A DNA stretch of 64,000 bases from Megamerina dolium (taxonomy: Eukaryota; Arthropoda; Insecta; Diptera; Megamerinidae). The notes below the pieces were generated by a model. That model ran no database searches. It worked only from the letters and a program-made list of their open reading frames with translations, and had not been told where the DNA came from. The stretch is taken from NCBI GenBank assembly GCA_963854835.1, contig OY978526.1:31671073-31735072 (forward strand). The letters run 5' to 3'. This document shows, in pieces, positions 44,920-55,400 of this stretch; within the stretch, counting starts at the first letter, position 1, and every line of letters starts with the position of its first letter. A program made the translations under genes and the position numbers.

Positions 44920-46357
44920 TATACCCTGCATAATGCAATAATTAATTAATAAATTAATAATAATAATATTAATATTAATATTGAGCTATTTCGACGAAAT
45001 TTGGCACAAGTAACCTATGATCCAAGGGTACGGAGGGGATTGATATTGGGCATGATCGGTCAATAGCCACGCCCACACAAAGCATTCAAAGCGACTAACC
45101 TCGGAATTTTCAAAATCTTTAACTTCGTATAATTCACATAATATACCACTTGGGACAATAATATTTGCCACATAGACTTTTATTGTATTACTATATAACC
45201 TCGCCAAAAGTGGGTGAACCACGCCTACTTTTAGCGTAGCTCTCATACAAAGTGTCTGTACTTCTTTTAAATTGAAACAGCTGTAACTTCTACAATCTTC
45301 TGTCGAGAATAACCATAATTGACACTTAGATTAACATGGTAGTCGGAAATAATATGGCAGAAAATCATTGTGCCACGCCCACTCCTTTTTGGGTCTCCCA
45401 TACAAAGTTGCGGAAATTAAAAAAAATGTTACCAGTTGTAACTTGCAAACTATTAGAATTACGAGATTTAAGGTGTGGATTAGTACTGTACGAGCAACTA
45501 GGCTCACAAGAAATGGGCGCACCACGCCCACTGTTTATCGTAGCGCCCATACAAATTTTAAATTGAAACAGCTGTAACTTCTGTCTAGAATAACCATAAT
45601 TTACACTTAGATTAATATCGTAGTCGGAAATAATCTGGCAAAAAATCAGCGTGCCACGCCCACTTCTTATTGGGGCTCCCATACAAAGTTGAGGAAATTA
45701 AACAAAAATGTTAACCGCCATAACTTACAAACTATTCAGCGTAGAACAACCAGATTAAAGGTGTGAATTAGTATTGTAAGAGCAAATATACCCACAAGAA
45801 ATGGGCCACGGCCACGTCCATTGTTTATAATGGCTCCCATACAGGATGACTGAATTTCTTTTAAATTGAGATAGCTGCAGCTTCTGCATTCTTCTGTCTA
45901 GAACAATCATAATTAATACTTAGGTTAATATGGTAGTTGTACATAATCTGGCAAAAAATCAACATGCCACGCCCACTTCTTAATGGGGCTACCACATAAA
46001 GTTGCGAAAATTTTAAAAAATTTGAACCGCTATAACTTACGAATTATTCAACTTAGGACAAACAAATTTAAGGTGTGGATTAATATTGAAAAATTAATTG
46101 GATGTACAAGAAAGAGGTAAGCCACGCCAACTTTTTATATAGCTCCCATACTAAGTCTCGGAATTATCTTAAAAACCTCCTTTAAATTATCCCTTTTGGA
46201 ACTCTCATAACATACAAAGTACTTCGTCAATGTCAACCATATTTCGGGTGTAAATTAATAGTATATGCAAAAATTGTTTTTCAAAAAATGGTAATAAAAG
46301 AAAAAGATGGATATTCGAGTAAACTTTTTATATATATATCTACATATGCAGGGTATA
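44920..46357. repeat. inverted-end element with internal tandem repeats (CCACGCCCAC units)
   Basis: TATACCCTGCA at 44920-44930 and TGCAGGGTATA at 46347-46357 are perfect inverted 11-mers. Between them a unit of roughly 290-310 bp recurs about four times. Each unit has two half-repeats centred on CCACGCCCAC plus CCCATACAAAG (for example near 45372, 45521, 45654, 45967 and 46122) and TTAAATTGAAACAGCTGTAA. Copies are diverged. The ORFs here contain no known motif. The element resembles repetitive non-autonomous elements common in flies, but the class is not certain. A GTCGGCCCCAGCCGAC hairpin (46363-46378) follows the right end. Confidence 0.65.
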
Positions 46358-46529
46358 ATTTGGTCGGCCCCAGCCGACTGTAAGGAGATTTTTTCACAAT
46401 ACTTTTATACACTACTGTTTGATTTAGTAGTCATCGTTTTGAAGATATATTAAGATTTAAATATACGCATTTCATGAAGGAAAATCCTTTCCGCAAAAAC
46501 TCCGAAATTCAACGTTAATTTCTCCTTAC

Positions 46530-46942
46530 ATACGAGGGTGGGATAATAAGCAACTGAAAATTGAAATAAGAAACACCTTATTCGGCAAAAAAAAAACCTT
46601 TTAATTTTCAATATAGTCTCCTTTTTAGCTCGAAACACTTTATCCTACATTCCTCCAATTCTTTAATGGCCTCCAAATGCAATAATATGATTGCTCGAAG
46701 CCATCAATATAGGCATTTGATTTCATCGATGACTTCTTCGTCCGAAAAATTTCATCATATTTGGAAACAGGAAATCATCTGAAGTGGCTAAATGTGGAGA
46801 ATATGCTAAATGATGAGCAATTCTTAAACGAATTCATACAATTTTGTATGCCAAAACATTGTCTTGGTGGAAGATAATTGTTTCCCTTGCCAAATGTGGT
46901 CGTTTTACCTTCAAGTCAGAGTGGAATCGATCTAACATAATA
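46530..46942 (-). mobile_element. outer mariner-like element, C-terminal half
   Basis: On -, FHSDLKVKRPHLARETIIFH, then QDN (second catalytic Asp, about 46873-46865), is followed by decayed sequence and a PPYS..LAPSDYF-like third-Asp block. The left end at about 46530 reads ACGAGGGTGGGATAATAAG, similar to mariner terminal repeats. Its N-terminal half is at 52122-52620, displaced by the insertions between. Confidence 0.65.
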
Positions 46943-47533
46943 TAGGGTGATTTTTTAAGAACCTTTGGATTTGATTTAAAAAAGAGCACATAAAATTTAG
47001 AAAAATGTATGAAATCTTTATTTGAGATGATAGAACGATCTATATAATTCAATGTTTAGAGATGATTTCATGTAAATGTTGGCCGTGCTTGCGCCTTAAA
47101 CGGTTTATGTACTGGGTCCAATTTTGGCATACTCCCTCAACATATCTACCGGTATCTCATGAATAAATTCTTCAATATTGGCTTCCAGTGCGTCAACCGT
47201 AGCGTGCTTGTCGCTATAGACATGAGCCTTAACATAGCCCCACAAAAAATTGTCTAAAGGTGTTAAATAGCACGATCTAGGCGACTAATTGACGGGCCCT
47301 AAACGTGAAATAAACTGTTCACCGAACTCGCCTGTCAATTGGGCCATTGTTTCGCGTGCTGAATGGCATGTGGCACCGTCTTGTTGGAACCACATGTCAG
47401 CCAAGTCCAGCTATTCCATTTTGGGCAAAAAAAGCTTATAATCATCGCACGATAGCGCTCGCCATTCATGGTAACGTTCCTGCCTTCGTCGTCTTTGAGC
47501 AAGTACGGTGCAATGATGTCACCGGCCCATAAT

Positions 47534-47663
47534 TATTGTAAAGTAATATCAATCTGGCAACTCTAGTTATCTAATCTTCTTTTGTATTACTCCTTACGTT
47601 TATATTGAATAAAATTAGTCGCCATCGCATATTGAAACTGCGCGTACGTATTTCTGTTCAACA
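47534..47663 (+). repeat. copia 5' LTR
   Basis: It runs from TATTGTAAAGTAATATCAAT to TTTCTGTTCAACA. By eye it is identical at all 130 positions to the LTR at 51698-51827. At 130 bp it is about half the length of the Drosophila copia LTR. Confidence 0.93.
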
Positions 47664-47712
47664 GGTTATGGGCCTATTCGCGAATTGAAATAATTTCATA
47701 ATTTAAAAAAAA

Positions 47713-50700
47713 ATGGCGACAGGCGCACTCAGTTTTCCTTTTGGAAAACTTCGTGGACGCGAGAACTTTGACGTCTGGAGAAGAAATGCAAAGTCATATC
47801 TAGTTTCGAAGAGTTGTTGGAAGATAACGGAGAATGGTTTGTCTGAAAAAGATCGCGACGTAAATGAACGGGCGCTAGCGGAGATTACGCTTATGGTCGA
47901 GCCGAGTAATTTCTCGCACATAGCAAACGCCGAAAGTGCAAAGGACGCATGGGACTCCTTGATGTTGGCGTATGAGGACAGCGGTTTAACTCGCAAGGTA
48001 GAACTTTTAAAAAAGTTGGTGCAGTTAAAACTGGAGCAGTTCCAATCTACGCAAGATTACGTCAACGAAATGGTCATGACTTCCATCAAGTTGCAAAATG
48101 CAGGTCTCAATATAGGAGATGAAGTAGTCGCTTCACTATTGCTCGCTGGGTTGCCTAATGAGTATCAAGCGCTTGTTATGGCAGTGGAAAATTCCAAGTC
48201 AAAATTAACGGTAGACAACGTTAAGAGTTTGTTGTTGCAGGATGTCAAATTTGACTGTAGCAGAGATTCCAGGGGCAATGCTCTATATTCGAAAAATTTC
48301 CAACACAAAAGGAATGACAAGAATTCTAATAAGAAAAAGTTTCGATGTTTCAATTGTGGCCAAGAAGGGCATATGCGTAAAGAGTGCCGCAAAAACACAC
48401 AGTCAAAGAAAGCTACTGAGGACGAAGGAAAAAACAGGACAGCAATGGTCTCGAACTCGCTATTAGCAAGTTCGTGTTTTCACTCTCGTAGCGGCGAAAA
48501 TGTGTGGTACGTCGACTCAGGTGCTACTTCGCACATTACAAATGATCAGCGGTTGCTCTCGAAAGAGAGAGAAGCGCAGCATAACGAAGTAATTTTGGCA
48601 AATAAAGAGCGAGTCGATGTCAAAAGCGTAGGCGATGTCAGCCTTGTTTTGAATGTGAACAAAAAGAAAATTGCAACAAATGTTCGAAATGTCGAATATG
48701 TACCAAGTCTCTGCGCTAACCTCCTGTCAGTGCGGCAAATAACAAAGCAAAACAAAAAAGTGGTTTTTGAAGGCAATGTTTGTAAAATCTTTGATTCGAA
48801 TGGTACATTGATTGCGACAGCGCATGCAGATAATGACTTGTATAAATTAGACTGCGAAAAGATTACAAAAGGGAGAGCAATGACAGCGATTGACAGTTTT
48901 GAGCTTTGGCCTCGTAGGTTGGCACCTATTTGCAAAGAAAGCATGAAACAGGTGCAGAATTCAACTCATGGAGTTAATTACAGCGTTACAAGTAATGAAA
49001 AATGCATTGTATGTTGCAAAGGCAAGCAAACCAGAACATGCAATAAATCGGCTGGAACTCACGCTGAGAATTTATTGGATATTATTCATTCTGACGGTCT
49101 TGGTCCAATCAGCACGAAATCGTTCAGCGGCGCTAGATTTTTGTTGGTATTTCTTGATGATTATTCGAGAAAAGTTTTTGCCATTCCAATCGTGCGAAAA
49201 TCTGATGTGTTTGAAAAGTTTAAGCAGTTTAAAAGCGAAGTCGAGAATCAGTGCGGACGTAAAATTAAAGTTCTCAGAACAGTTAATGGCACTGAATATT
49301 CCACCGAACAGTTTGGTAAATTAATGCGCGATTGTGGAATTATTCACCAGAAAACAGCTCCATATACGCCGGAGCAAAACGGCGTAGCTGATTGCATGAA
49401 CCGTACGTTGATAGAGCGGGTCAGGTGCATGCTGCTAGATTCTGGTCTTGGTAACATATTTTGGGCTGAAGCTGCGAATACGGCGGCATATTTGGTAAAT
49501 CGCGTTCCTTGCAGAGGCAACGAAAAGAGTTCGGAAGAAATATGGACTGGTGTTAAACCAAATTTAAAGTATTTTCGTATATTTGGCTGTATAGCAATGG
49601 TTCATATACCAAAAGAAAAGCGTTTAAAGCTTGATGCTAAGTCAGAAGAGTGTATCTTTGTAGGGTATTGCACTGTATCAAAAGCATATCGGCTTTACCG
49701 AAAATCTGATTACAAGTGTATCGTAAGTCGCGATGTTACGTTTTTAGAAAACGCAAGCGATTTAATTAAACCTGCAGAACGTAATTTGATTGCCAATATT
49801 AGCAATGAAAATGAAGTCTGTGACATTAGCAATTCAGAGGAGGAAACCGAGGTAGAATTGCTAGATGTCAGCAAATCTTCTGACAGCGAGTATGATACAC
49901 CTGATGAAAGCGAAGCAACTGTTCAGCAGGCAGATAAAGTTAAAAAAAGATGTGCAGTTCGTCGTTCTGAACGTATTGCAAACAAAGCAAAATTGAATTT
50001 GTTGTTCGGCGCAGTGACTGGTGCCGACGAACCAGTAAGTGTTGATGAAGCTCTCAATAGTGCAGAAGCGGGCGCTTGGAAATGCGCAATGGAAGAGGAG
50101 ATGGATTCTCTTAAGTCAAACAACACTTGGGTGCTTACGAAGCTCCCTGAAGGTAAAAGGGCAATTAATTCGAAATGGATATTCAAGGTTAAGTGCGATG
50201 CAGATGGCGCGCTGGTGCGTTATAAAGCAAGACTCGTGGTTAAGGGTTGCTCACAGAAACAAGGAATTGATTATTCTGAAACATTTTCACCGGTAGTCAG
50301 ATATAATTCTCTACGTTTCTTATTCGCCATGGCGGCGAAACATGATTTGTCGATGCATCAGTTGGATGCTGTAACTGCGTTTTTGAACGGTGAGCTTCAA
50401 GAAGAAGTTTACATGAAACAGCCCGAAGGCTATGATGATGGGTCAGGAAGAGTTTGTCGTTTGATTAAATCCTTGTATGGTCTCAAGCAAGCGAGTAAAG
50501 TGTGGAACGATAAACTGAATGCGGTACTAATCGGTCTTGGACTTGTCAGAAGCGATGTTGATCAATGCATCTATTATTGCGTAAATGGGAGATGCTTGAT
50601 GTACGTAGCGATATATGTCGACGATGTTTTGGTGTTTTCCAATGACGAAAAGGCTACGCAGCGTATTAAGAACGAGTTGTCTTCAAAGTTTAAAATGAAG

Positions 50701-51576
50701 GACATGGGTTCAGTTTCATCCGTGCTTGGCATGCTGGTTCAACGCGATGAGGTAAAAAAGCAAATTAAAATTGACCAATCTGAATATATTTCCAGTGTGC
50801 TGAAGCGTTTTGGAATGGACGATTGCAATGCTGTCTCCACTCCACTCGATTTGTCGCAAAAGTTAACGGCAGAAATGTGTCCGCAGACCGATGCAGCAGC
50901 GAAAGAAATGGAAAATGTTCCATATATGGAGGCAATTGGTTGTCTATTATATGCAGCACAGAACACACGACCCGACATAAGCTTTGCAGTCAATTTGCTG
51001 AGTCGTTTTTCACAAAACCCCGGAAAGGCTCATTGGCTTGCAGTAAAGCGTATAATGCGTTATTTGAAGGGTACTGTTGGAAAGGGCATCGTGTACAAGA
51101 AAACAGCGGATGGTCTTACTGGGTTTTGCGATGCTGATTGGGCAGGAGATCTTGACGAAAGGCGGTCAACATCCGGTTACGTATTCGTGATGCAAGGTGG
51201 AGCTATTTCTTGGTCATCACATAGACAGCGAACGATTGCTTTATCCTCAACCGAAGCAGAGTTAATGGCGATCGTGGGTGCGATGCAAGAATCAATTTGG
51301 TTGAATCGGTTAGAATCGGAGTTGGTTCCTGGCGCTAAAAAGGAAACAATTCTATATTGCGATAATAAAAGCGCAATTCATATTGTTCGTAATAACAATT
51401 TTTCACCTCGCACTAAGCATGTGGATATCAAAATGAAGTTTATACGAGAGAAGCTTGAAGACAAATCGCTAAGGATAGAGTACATTTCTACGAATGAGAT
51501 GTTAGCAGACGGTTTAACGAAGGGCGTATCAGCTGCTAAAAATGAATTTATGAATGCCAAATTGGGCTTAAAGTAA
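47713..51576 (+). CDS. copia Gag-Pol polyprotein, 1287 residues, integrase active site altered
   Basis: Domains in order: Gag (UBN2-type, from MATGALSFPFGKLRG); zinc knuckle CFNCGQEGHMRKEC (about 212-225); protease WYVDSGATSHIT (about 265); integrase (about 397-720); reverse transcriptase with QLDAVTAFLNGEL and catalytic YVDDVLVF; RNase H with FCDADWAGD, LSSTEAELMA and YCDNKSAI. The frame is uninterrupted. In the integrase, the zinc finger reads WPRRLAP, with Pro at 400 and 405 where the family has His (its CIVC half is intact). The second catalytic Asp is Val (TVNGTEY, 524) and the catalytic Glu is Asp (GVADCMN, 560). The 35-residue spacing confirms these positions; the first Asp (HSDGLGP) is kept. 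Each change is one base away from the consensus codon. Protease, RT and RNase H look intact. Confidence 0.95.
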   Translation: MATGALSFPFGKLRGRENFDVWRRNAKSYLVSKSCWKITENGLSEKDRDVNERALAEITLMVEPSNFSHIANAESAKDAWDSLMLAYEDSGLTRKVELLKKLVQLKLEQFQSTQDYVNEMVMTSIKLQNAGLNIGDEVVASLLLAGLPNEYQALVMAVENSKSKLTVDNVKSLLLQDVKFDCSRDSRGNALYSKNFQHKRNDKNSNKKKFRCFNCGQEGHMRKECRKNTQSKKATEDEGKNRTAMVSNSLLASSCFHSRSGENVWYVDSGATSHITNDQRLLSKEREAQHNEVILANKERVDVKSVGDVSLVLNVNKKKIATNVRNVEYVPSLCANLLSVRQITKQNKKVVFEGNVCKIFDSNGTLIATAHADNDLYKLDCEKITKGRAMTAIDSFELWPRRLAPICKESMKQVQNSTHGVNYSVTSNEKCIVCCKGKQTRTCNKSAGTHAENLLDIIHSDGLGPISTKSFSGARFLLVFLDDYSRKVFAIPIVRKSDVFEKFKQFKSEVENQCGRKIKVLRTVNGTEYSTEQFGKLMRDCGIIHQKTAPYTPEQNGVADCMNRTLIERVRCMLLDSGLGNIFWAEAANTAAYLVNRVPCRGNEKSSEEIWTGVKPNLKYFRIFGCIAMVHIPKEKRLKLDAKSEECIFVGYCTVSKAYRLYRKSDYKCIVSRDVTFLENASDLIKPAERNLIANISNENEVCDISNSEEETEVELLDVSKSSDSEYDTPDESEATVQQADKVKKRCAVRRSERIANKAKLNLLFGAVTGADEPVSVDEALNSAEAGAWKCAMEEEMDSLKSNNTWVLTKLPEGKRAINSKWIFKVKCDADGALVRYKARLVVKGCSQKQGIDYSETFSPVVRYNSLRFLFAMAAKHDLSMHQLDAVTAFLNGELQEEVYMKQPEGYDDGSGRVCRLIKSLYGLKQASKVWNDKLNAVLIGLGLVRSDVDQCIYYCVNGRCLMYVAIYVDDVLVFSNDEKATQRIKNELSSKFKMKDMGSVSSVLGMLVQRDEVKKQIKIDQSEYISSVLKRFGMDDCNAVSTPLDLSQKLTAEMCPQTDAAAKEMENVPYMEAIGCLLYAAQNTRPDISFAVNLLSRFSQNPGKAHWLAVKRIMRYLKGTVGKGIVYKKTADGLTGFCDADWAGDLDERRSTSGYVFVMQGGAISWSSHRQRTIALSSTEAELMAIVGAMQESIWLNRLESELVPGAKKETILYCDNKSAIHIVRNNNFSPRTKHVDIKMKFIREKLEDKSLRIEYISTNEMLADGLTKGVSAAKNEFMNAKLGLK

Positions 51577-51697
51577 TGTTATTCAAATAGTAACACGTTT
51601 TGAAATTGAGCACTAAGTTTATTTGAATTAATTTGTATTAACATAAAATGAAGTATGCTTTTGTTACGTTGTTGTCAGATGTGCTATTAAAGGGAAG

Positions 51698-51827
51698 TAT
51701 TGTAAAGTAATATCAATCTGGCAACTCTAGTTATCTAATCTTCTTTTGTATTACTCCTTACGTTTATATTGAATAAAATTAGTCGCCATCGCATATTGAA
51801 ACTGCGCGTACGTATTTCTGTTCAACA
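51698..51827 (+). repeat. copia 3' LTR
   Basis: The same 130 bases as the 5' LTR, preceded by the polypurine tract and followed by the ATAAT duplication. It contains the likely polyadenylation signal AATAAA at about 51772-51777. Confidence 0.93.
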
Positions 51828-52121
51828 ATAATCCACACCAAACAGTGCATTTTTCGGGATGTATTGACAGTTCTTGCAATGCTTCTGGTTGCTCTTCACA
51901 CCAAATACGGCAATTTTGATTGTTCACGTATCGTCGCTGAGCCGAGCATGAATTTTGATAATATAATTCAATAATCTGCAAGCGTTGTTCGTTCGTAAGT
52001 CGATTCATGGTTAAGTTATAGATCAAACTGCACATGTTTGACAGTAACATGTTACACGAAAATAGCTGAGCTGCCAAAAACAGTGTTGCCAAAAAGAAAG
52101 TTGCTAAAAAATCACCCTGTA

Positions 52122-52620
52122 TCAGCAGGTGATCGTCTTAGCCATTACAAGGTAATCGATGTGAATGACAGCGCACACATCCCAAAACACTGTCGTGTAA
52201 CCTTGTTCATTGACAGATTCACCTTGGCCTTCTTCAGCTTCGACTCATCAGACCCTGTCAGACTCTCAATTGTCGATCGTCGAATATCACATCCTCGTTT
52301 TTGTGGGCTTTATAAGATATTATGATCCCAATTGGACGATAAAAATGTTCGACCTCACTTGTGCTGGTATTACCGCACCGAAATTGAGTAATCCAGTGGT
52401 GAATGTTTTAAACTGATGGTGAAGAGTCTTCATAATGCTTTTGATAGGTTTGAGTAATAGTTTTTCCACACAAAAAATACTGTTTAATGAGCACACGAAA
52501 TTTAGTTTTCTCCATTTTTACGAAAATTCTCAGAGGAATCTCACCCAGCAAAACTATTTGACAGACCGTCTGGAAATTTGGGTGTGCTCTATTGAAAGAT
52601 GAGCATCTTGGCAAGTAAAG
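52122..52620 (-). mobile_element. outer mariner-like element, N-terminal half
   Basis: On -, MEKTKFRVLIKQYFLCGKTI (about 52513-52454) matches the start of FLJ37770/SETMAR-type mariner-like transposases. Decayed sequence leads to VFWDVCAVIHIDYLVMAKTI near 52190-52135, which normally directly precedes the block found at 46943 and below. The break point is the TA target of the inner mariner. A terminal repeat at the right end was not found. Confidence 0.65.
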
Positions 52621-54159
52621 TGTTTTTTTAACCGAATAGGGTGACTTAATGACTTATTGATGTTTAACATATATTAAGTATGCCCACATTAACATTGAGA
52701 TTTTTTATACGATTCAAACGTTAGAAAGCTCTAATTATGCATAATATGCACCCAATGATTAATTTGCGATAGAAAGTATACATAGAAAATGTTCGAATAA
52801 ATACACTTTAGTGTCTAATTGTATTGTAAATATTTAAAATATTTGTCAATCAATCATAACAATTAACAAGTTCAATCATAATAATTTCATTTTGGATTTT
52901 CTTAAAGCCCTAAGCCTTTGATATATTCTCTGATAATTCAATCAACTTAGTTTAACAGGTAGTTTTCGAGGTATCCTACAATTAACAAAGCGAGTATAAA
53001 ATTTCAATACCCATGACCACTAAAATTCAAAAACTACCCGAAGAATTTAAATGAATTCGACTTTTTGCTATCAGCAACCGCCATTTTCTTTATTTTCAAA
53101 GGAAAAATACTTCCGTTATATATTAGGTTAACTATTTAAGTAATCATTTGTTTTGTTTGATTGATTATGATTGTGATTGTGATTTACAAGTGCTTATAAT
53201 ATTTACATACGTATAAACACAGTGTAAATTTACATACCGATCGTAGAGGTTTCAATACATTAATTAAATAATTAAAATGTTTCAATATTACCATTAATAT
53301 ATTTTTGTAAAATGTGTGTTTCTACACAAATATATGATATTCACACAGGGGATAGTAATCATTCCTAATAATAAATTGTAAAATAATCTATATTTTAGTA
53401 TGTGCTCGTACATTTATACCATATTTAAGTAATGTGATTGTTTTTGTTTTTTTAAATTCGTTGCTATTTTATTTTTATACCCATTTATGTACGTATGTAC
53501 ATATATAATGAATTGTATTGGGTCAGCTTATGTGTTATTTGTTATTAAATTAATTGAGTTTTAATTCAATCGATAAGAATACAATATGAAGAGACTTATT
53601 TTTAATAACGTCACACTCAGACAACTAAATAGAAATATAATCTGTATTTATTATCATTTATACTAACTGTTATTGAACCCCAATGACATCCAACAAATAA
53701 TAATGTAAAAAAAAATTCAATTTTATTTATACATGTGTGTATGGTGTTATGTATAATTTTTATATAATGTCTTTAATTATATACTCATGCTTGTGTCTTG
53801 AAAAAAGTCCGAAATGTGAAGGCTCTGAATATGAACGAAAAAAAGTTTGTATATTTAACTCGTATTTGGAAATATTTGACAATGCCTAGTAGATATTATT
53901 AATAATAACACATCGTCAGTGTACTTTCACCAATTGTTTATCCATATGCTATATACAAATACTAGCATTTTTCTTTTTACATCTAAGCAATCACCTTAAT
54001 TCGAAGTGAATTTCTAAGCGTTTAATTTACAATATTTTCTGTAAATTATTACTTACTGTATAAAGGCAATATATGATATGAAAAAGAAATTAGAGCCACC
54101 ATTGTTGTTTTAAAACTTTATTTCATTTCACTTAATTTTTTATCGATTTTTCTGTGCAT
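52621..54159. other. AT-rich intergenic DNA
   Basis: Nothing gene-like was recognised. Confidence 0.5.
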
Positions 54160-54560
54160 CCACACTGAATTACTCAGAACAATCATCCTTGTTTACACAT
54201 TTTCATTTGGTTCTGTGGCTTCAACTTTCACTCGCACTATTGCAGCCTGTCACTAAATAGTGAATGTGCCTGAAATAAGATCACCGGGTAAATATGTATA
54301 CAAAAGATAAAACAAAATACGTGATGAAAGAAATTTTGTACTTATTACTTTGGATGATTCCTCCCTACATGCAAAATCATCAATGTGAAAGAGCCTTTAC
54401 TTACGCCTTCACTTTGGATGAATTACGGTCTCGGGGAATAACTCTTGAATCATAAGTTTGAAGCGAGTAAATATGTTTCATCGTTCATCTTTAGTGTGTA
54501 CTTTTACGATCGTGTCATCTGGCAGAGATAAATCATTACTAAATAGACTACAATTTGTCC
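54160..54560 (+). repeat. dispersed repeat, copy 1 of 2
   Basis: Two blocks match 60720-61010 in the same order and orientation: CTTGTTTACAC...ATAGTGAATG (54189-54266) and CTTTGGATGAATTACGGTCT...TTCATCGTTCATC (54414-54490). Between them this copy has extra sequence. No ORF; class unknown. Confidence 0.6.
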
Positions 54561-54828
54561 CAGCTTGCTGTATATAGCCCACAATATTAGATCTTCAAAC
54601 TTGAAAGTACTTTGTAGTAATTTATTTACAATCAATTGCTTATGAAGTGCGTGCGATCGCACACTTTTACTTTACTTTTTTTTTTCTTCAATCCTATTTT
54701 TTGTCAGAGTTTTTAGATTTGGAAACTTCAATAACAAAAACAGTTTTTTTTACAGACGGCAAGTCGGCAAATTGTTATCAATTTTCGTGGTATTAACAAT
54801 TTTTATTAAAAGCTGCTAAAGTGCCCTG

Positions 54829-54985
54829 TGTTAAATCTCAGAAAAAGTGATGTCACGGTGTTTTGCCATTCGGAACCACCGGCCAATAGAGGTACATCCC
54901 TTCTAATACGATTGAAATTTAACCCGCACCATAATAGTGCAAAAGAAGCTCGGCCAAAGGGATATTTGAAGCCTATAAGAAGTTT
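54829..54985 (+). repeat. SINE body fragment (type A)
   Basis: CTCAGAAAAAGTGATGTCAC and CGGAACCACCGGCC..TAGAGGTACATCCCTTCTAA match the 3' half of the SINE at 37331. The head is missing and the T-rich tail is lost. Confidence 0.75.
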
Positions 54986-55024
54986 CGAATATAAATATAG
55001 GTCTTTTTAATTACAGATTTCCAG

Positions 55025-55400
55025 GTTAGGTGAACCAAAGTGGAACTCCTTGCATCTGCTCCATAGCTCTACATAAATTATAGTCAGATGGAGCAATACC
55101 TGGAGAGTACGGCGAATGTGGTAAAATTTGGTTACTGAATTTCTCCTCATTGTAGTTTTAAACATTTTTTCCTTTGGTAAATTCCGCTATTCAGTACAGC
55201 GCAATGTTATAATGTAGTATTACACAATTTCTGTGAACTAAAGGCTATAAATTTTTCAGAACACTCCTGTTGTAATTCTTGATAATATGTACAACAACCT
55301 GTTTTTACTAGTTTCAACAAATCGAATAAAAATATATCATTATACCAGTACATTTCCCCCAAATACACAGTAAACATTTTCTCAGTGAAAGCTTGGTTTA
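55025..55400 (-). mobile_element. possible mariner-like relic
   Basis: On -, PHSPYSPGIAPSDYNLCRAM (about 55124-55065) is the third-Asp block of a mariner-type transposase. Sequence at higher coordinates may be the decayed middle of the element, but the other catalytic residues are not visible. Confidence 0.6.

Larger units (their letters stand above)
47534..51827 (+). mobile_element. full-length copia-type LTR retrotransposon
   Basis: The element is 4294 bp, bounded by identical 130-bp LTRs and a perfect ATAAT duplication (47529-47533 and 51828-51832). A primer-binding site GGTTATGGGCC follows the left LTR directly (47664-47674), as in Drosophila copia, which uses an internal initiator-tRNA fragment. 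A polypurine tract AAAGGGAAG (51689-51697) abuts the right LTR. The LTR starts TATTG and ends CAACA; TA replaces the usual TG at the outer end in both copies. One ORF spans nearly the whole interior. Confidence 0.95.
46943..52119 (-). mobile_element. DUF4817-type Tc1/mariner element, internally deleted, carrying a copia insertion
   Basis: The terminal repeats TAGGGTGATTTTTTAAGAAC (left) and CAGGGTGATTTTTTAGCAAC (right, reverse complement) are flanked by TA at 46941-46942 and 52120-52121. On -, the transposase starts NRLTNEQRLQIIELYYQNSC (about 52009-51950) and jumps directly to YVNNQNCRIWCEEQPEALQE, showing an internal deletion of the DNA-binding region. It is then interrupted by copia and resumes on the far side, ending DALEANIEEFIHEIP near 47200-47150. 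Without copia and its duplication it is 878 bp. Confidence 0.85.

Noticed and set aside
47537..47663. Copia LTR starting at TG (127 bp)
   Set aside because: The three preceding bases TAT are shared by both ends, the polypurine tract abuts 51698, and only the 130-bp limits give the perfect ATAAT duplication.
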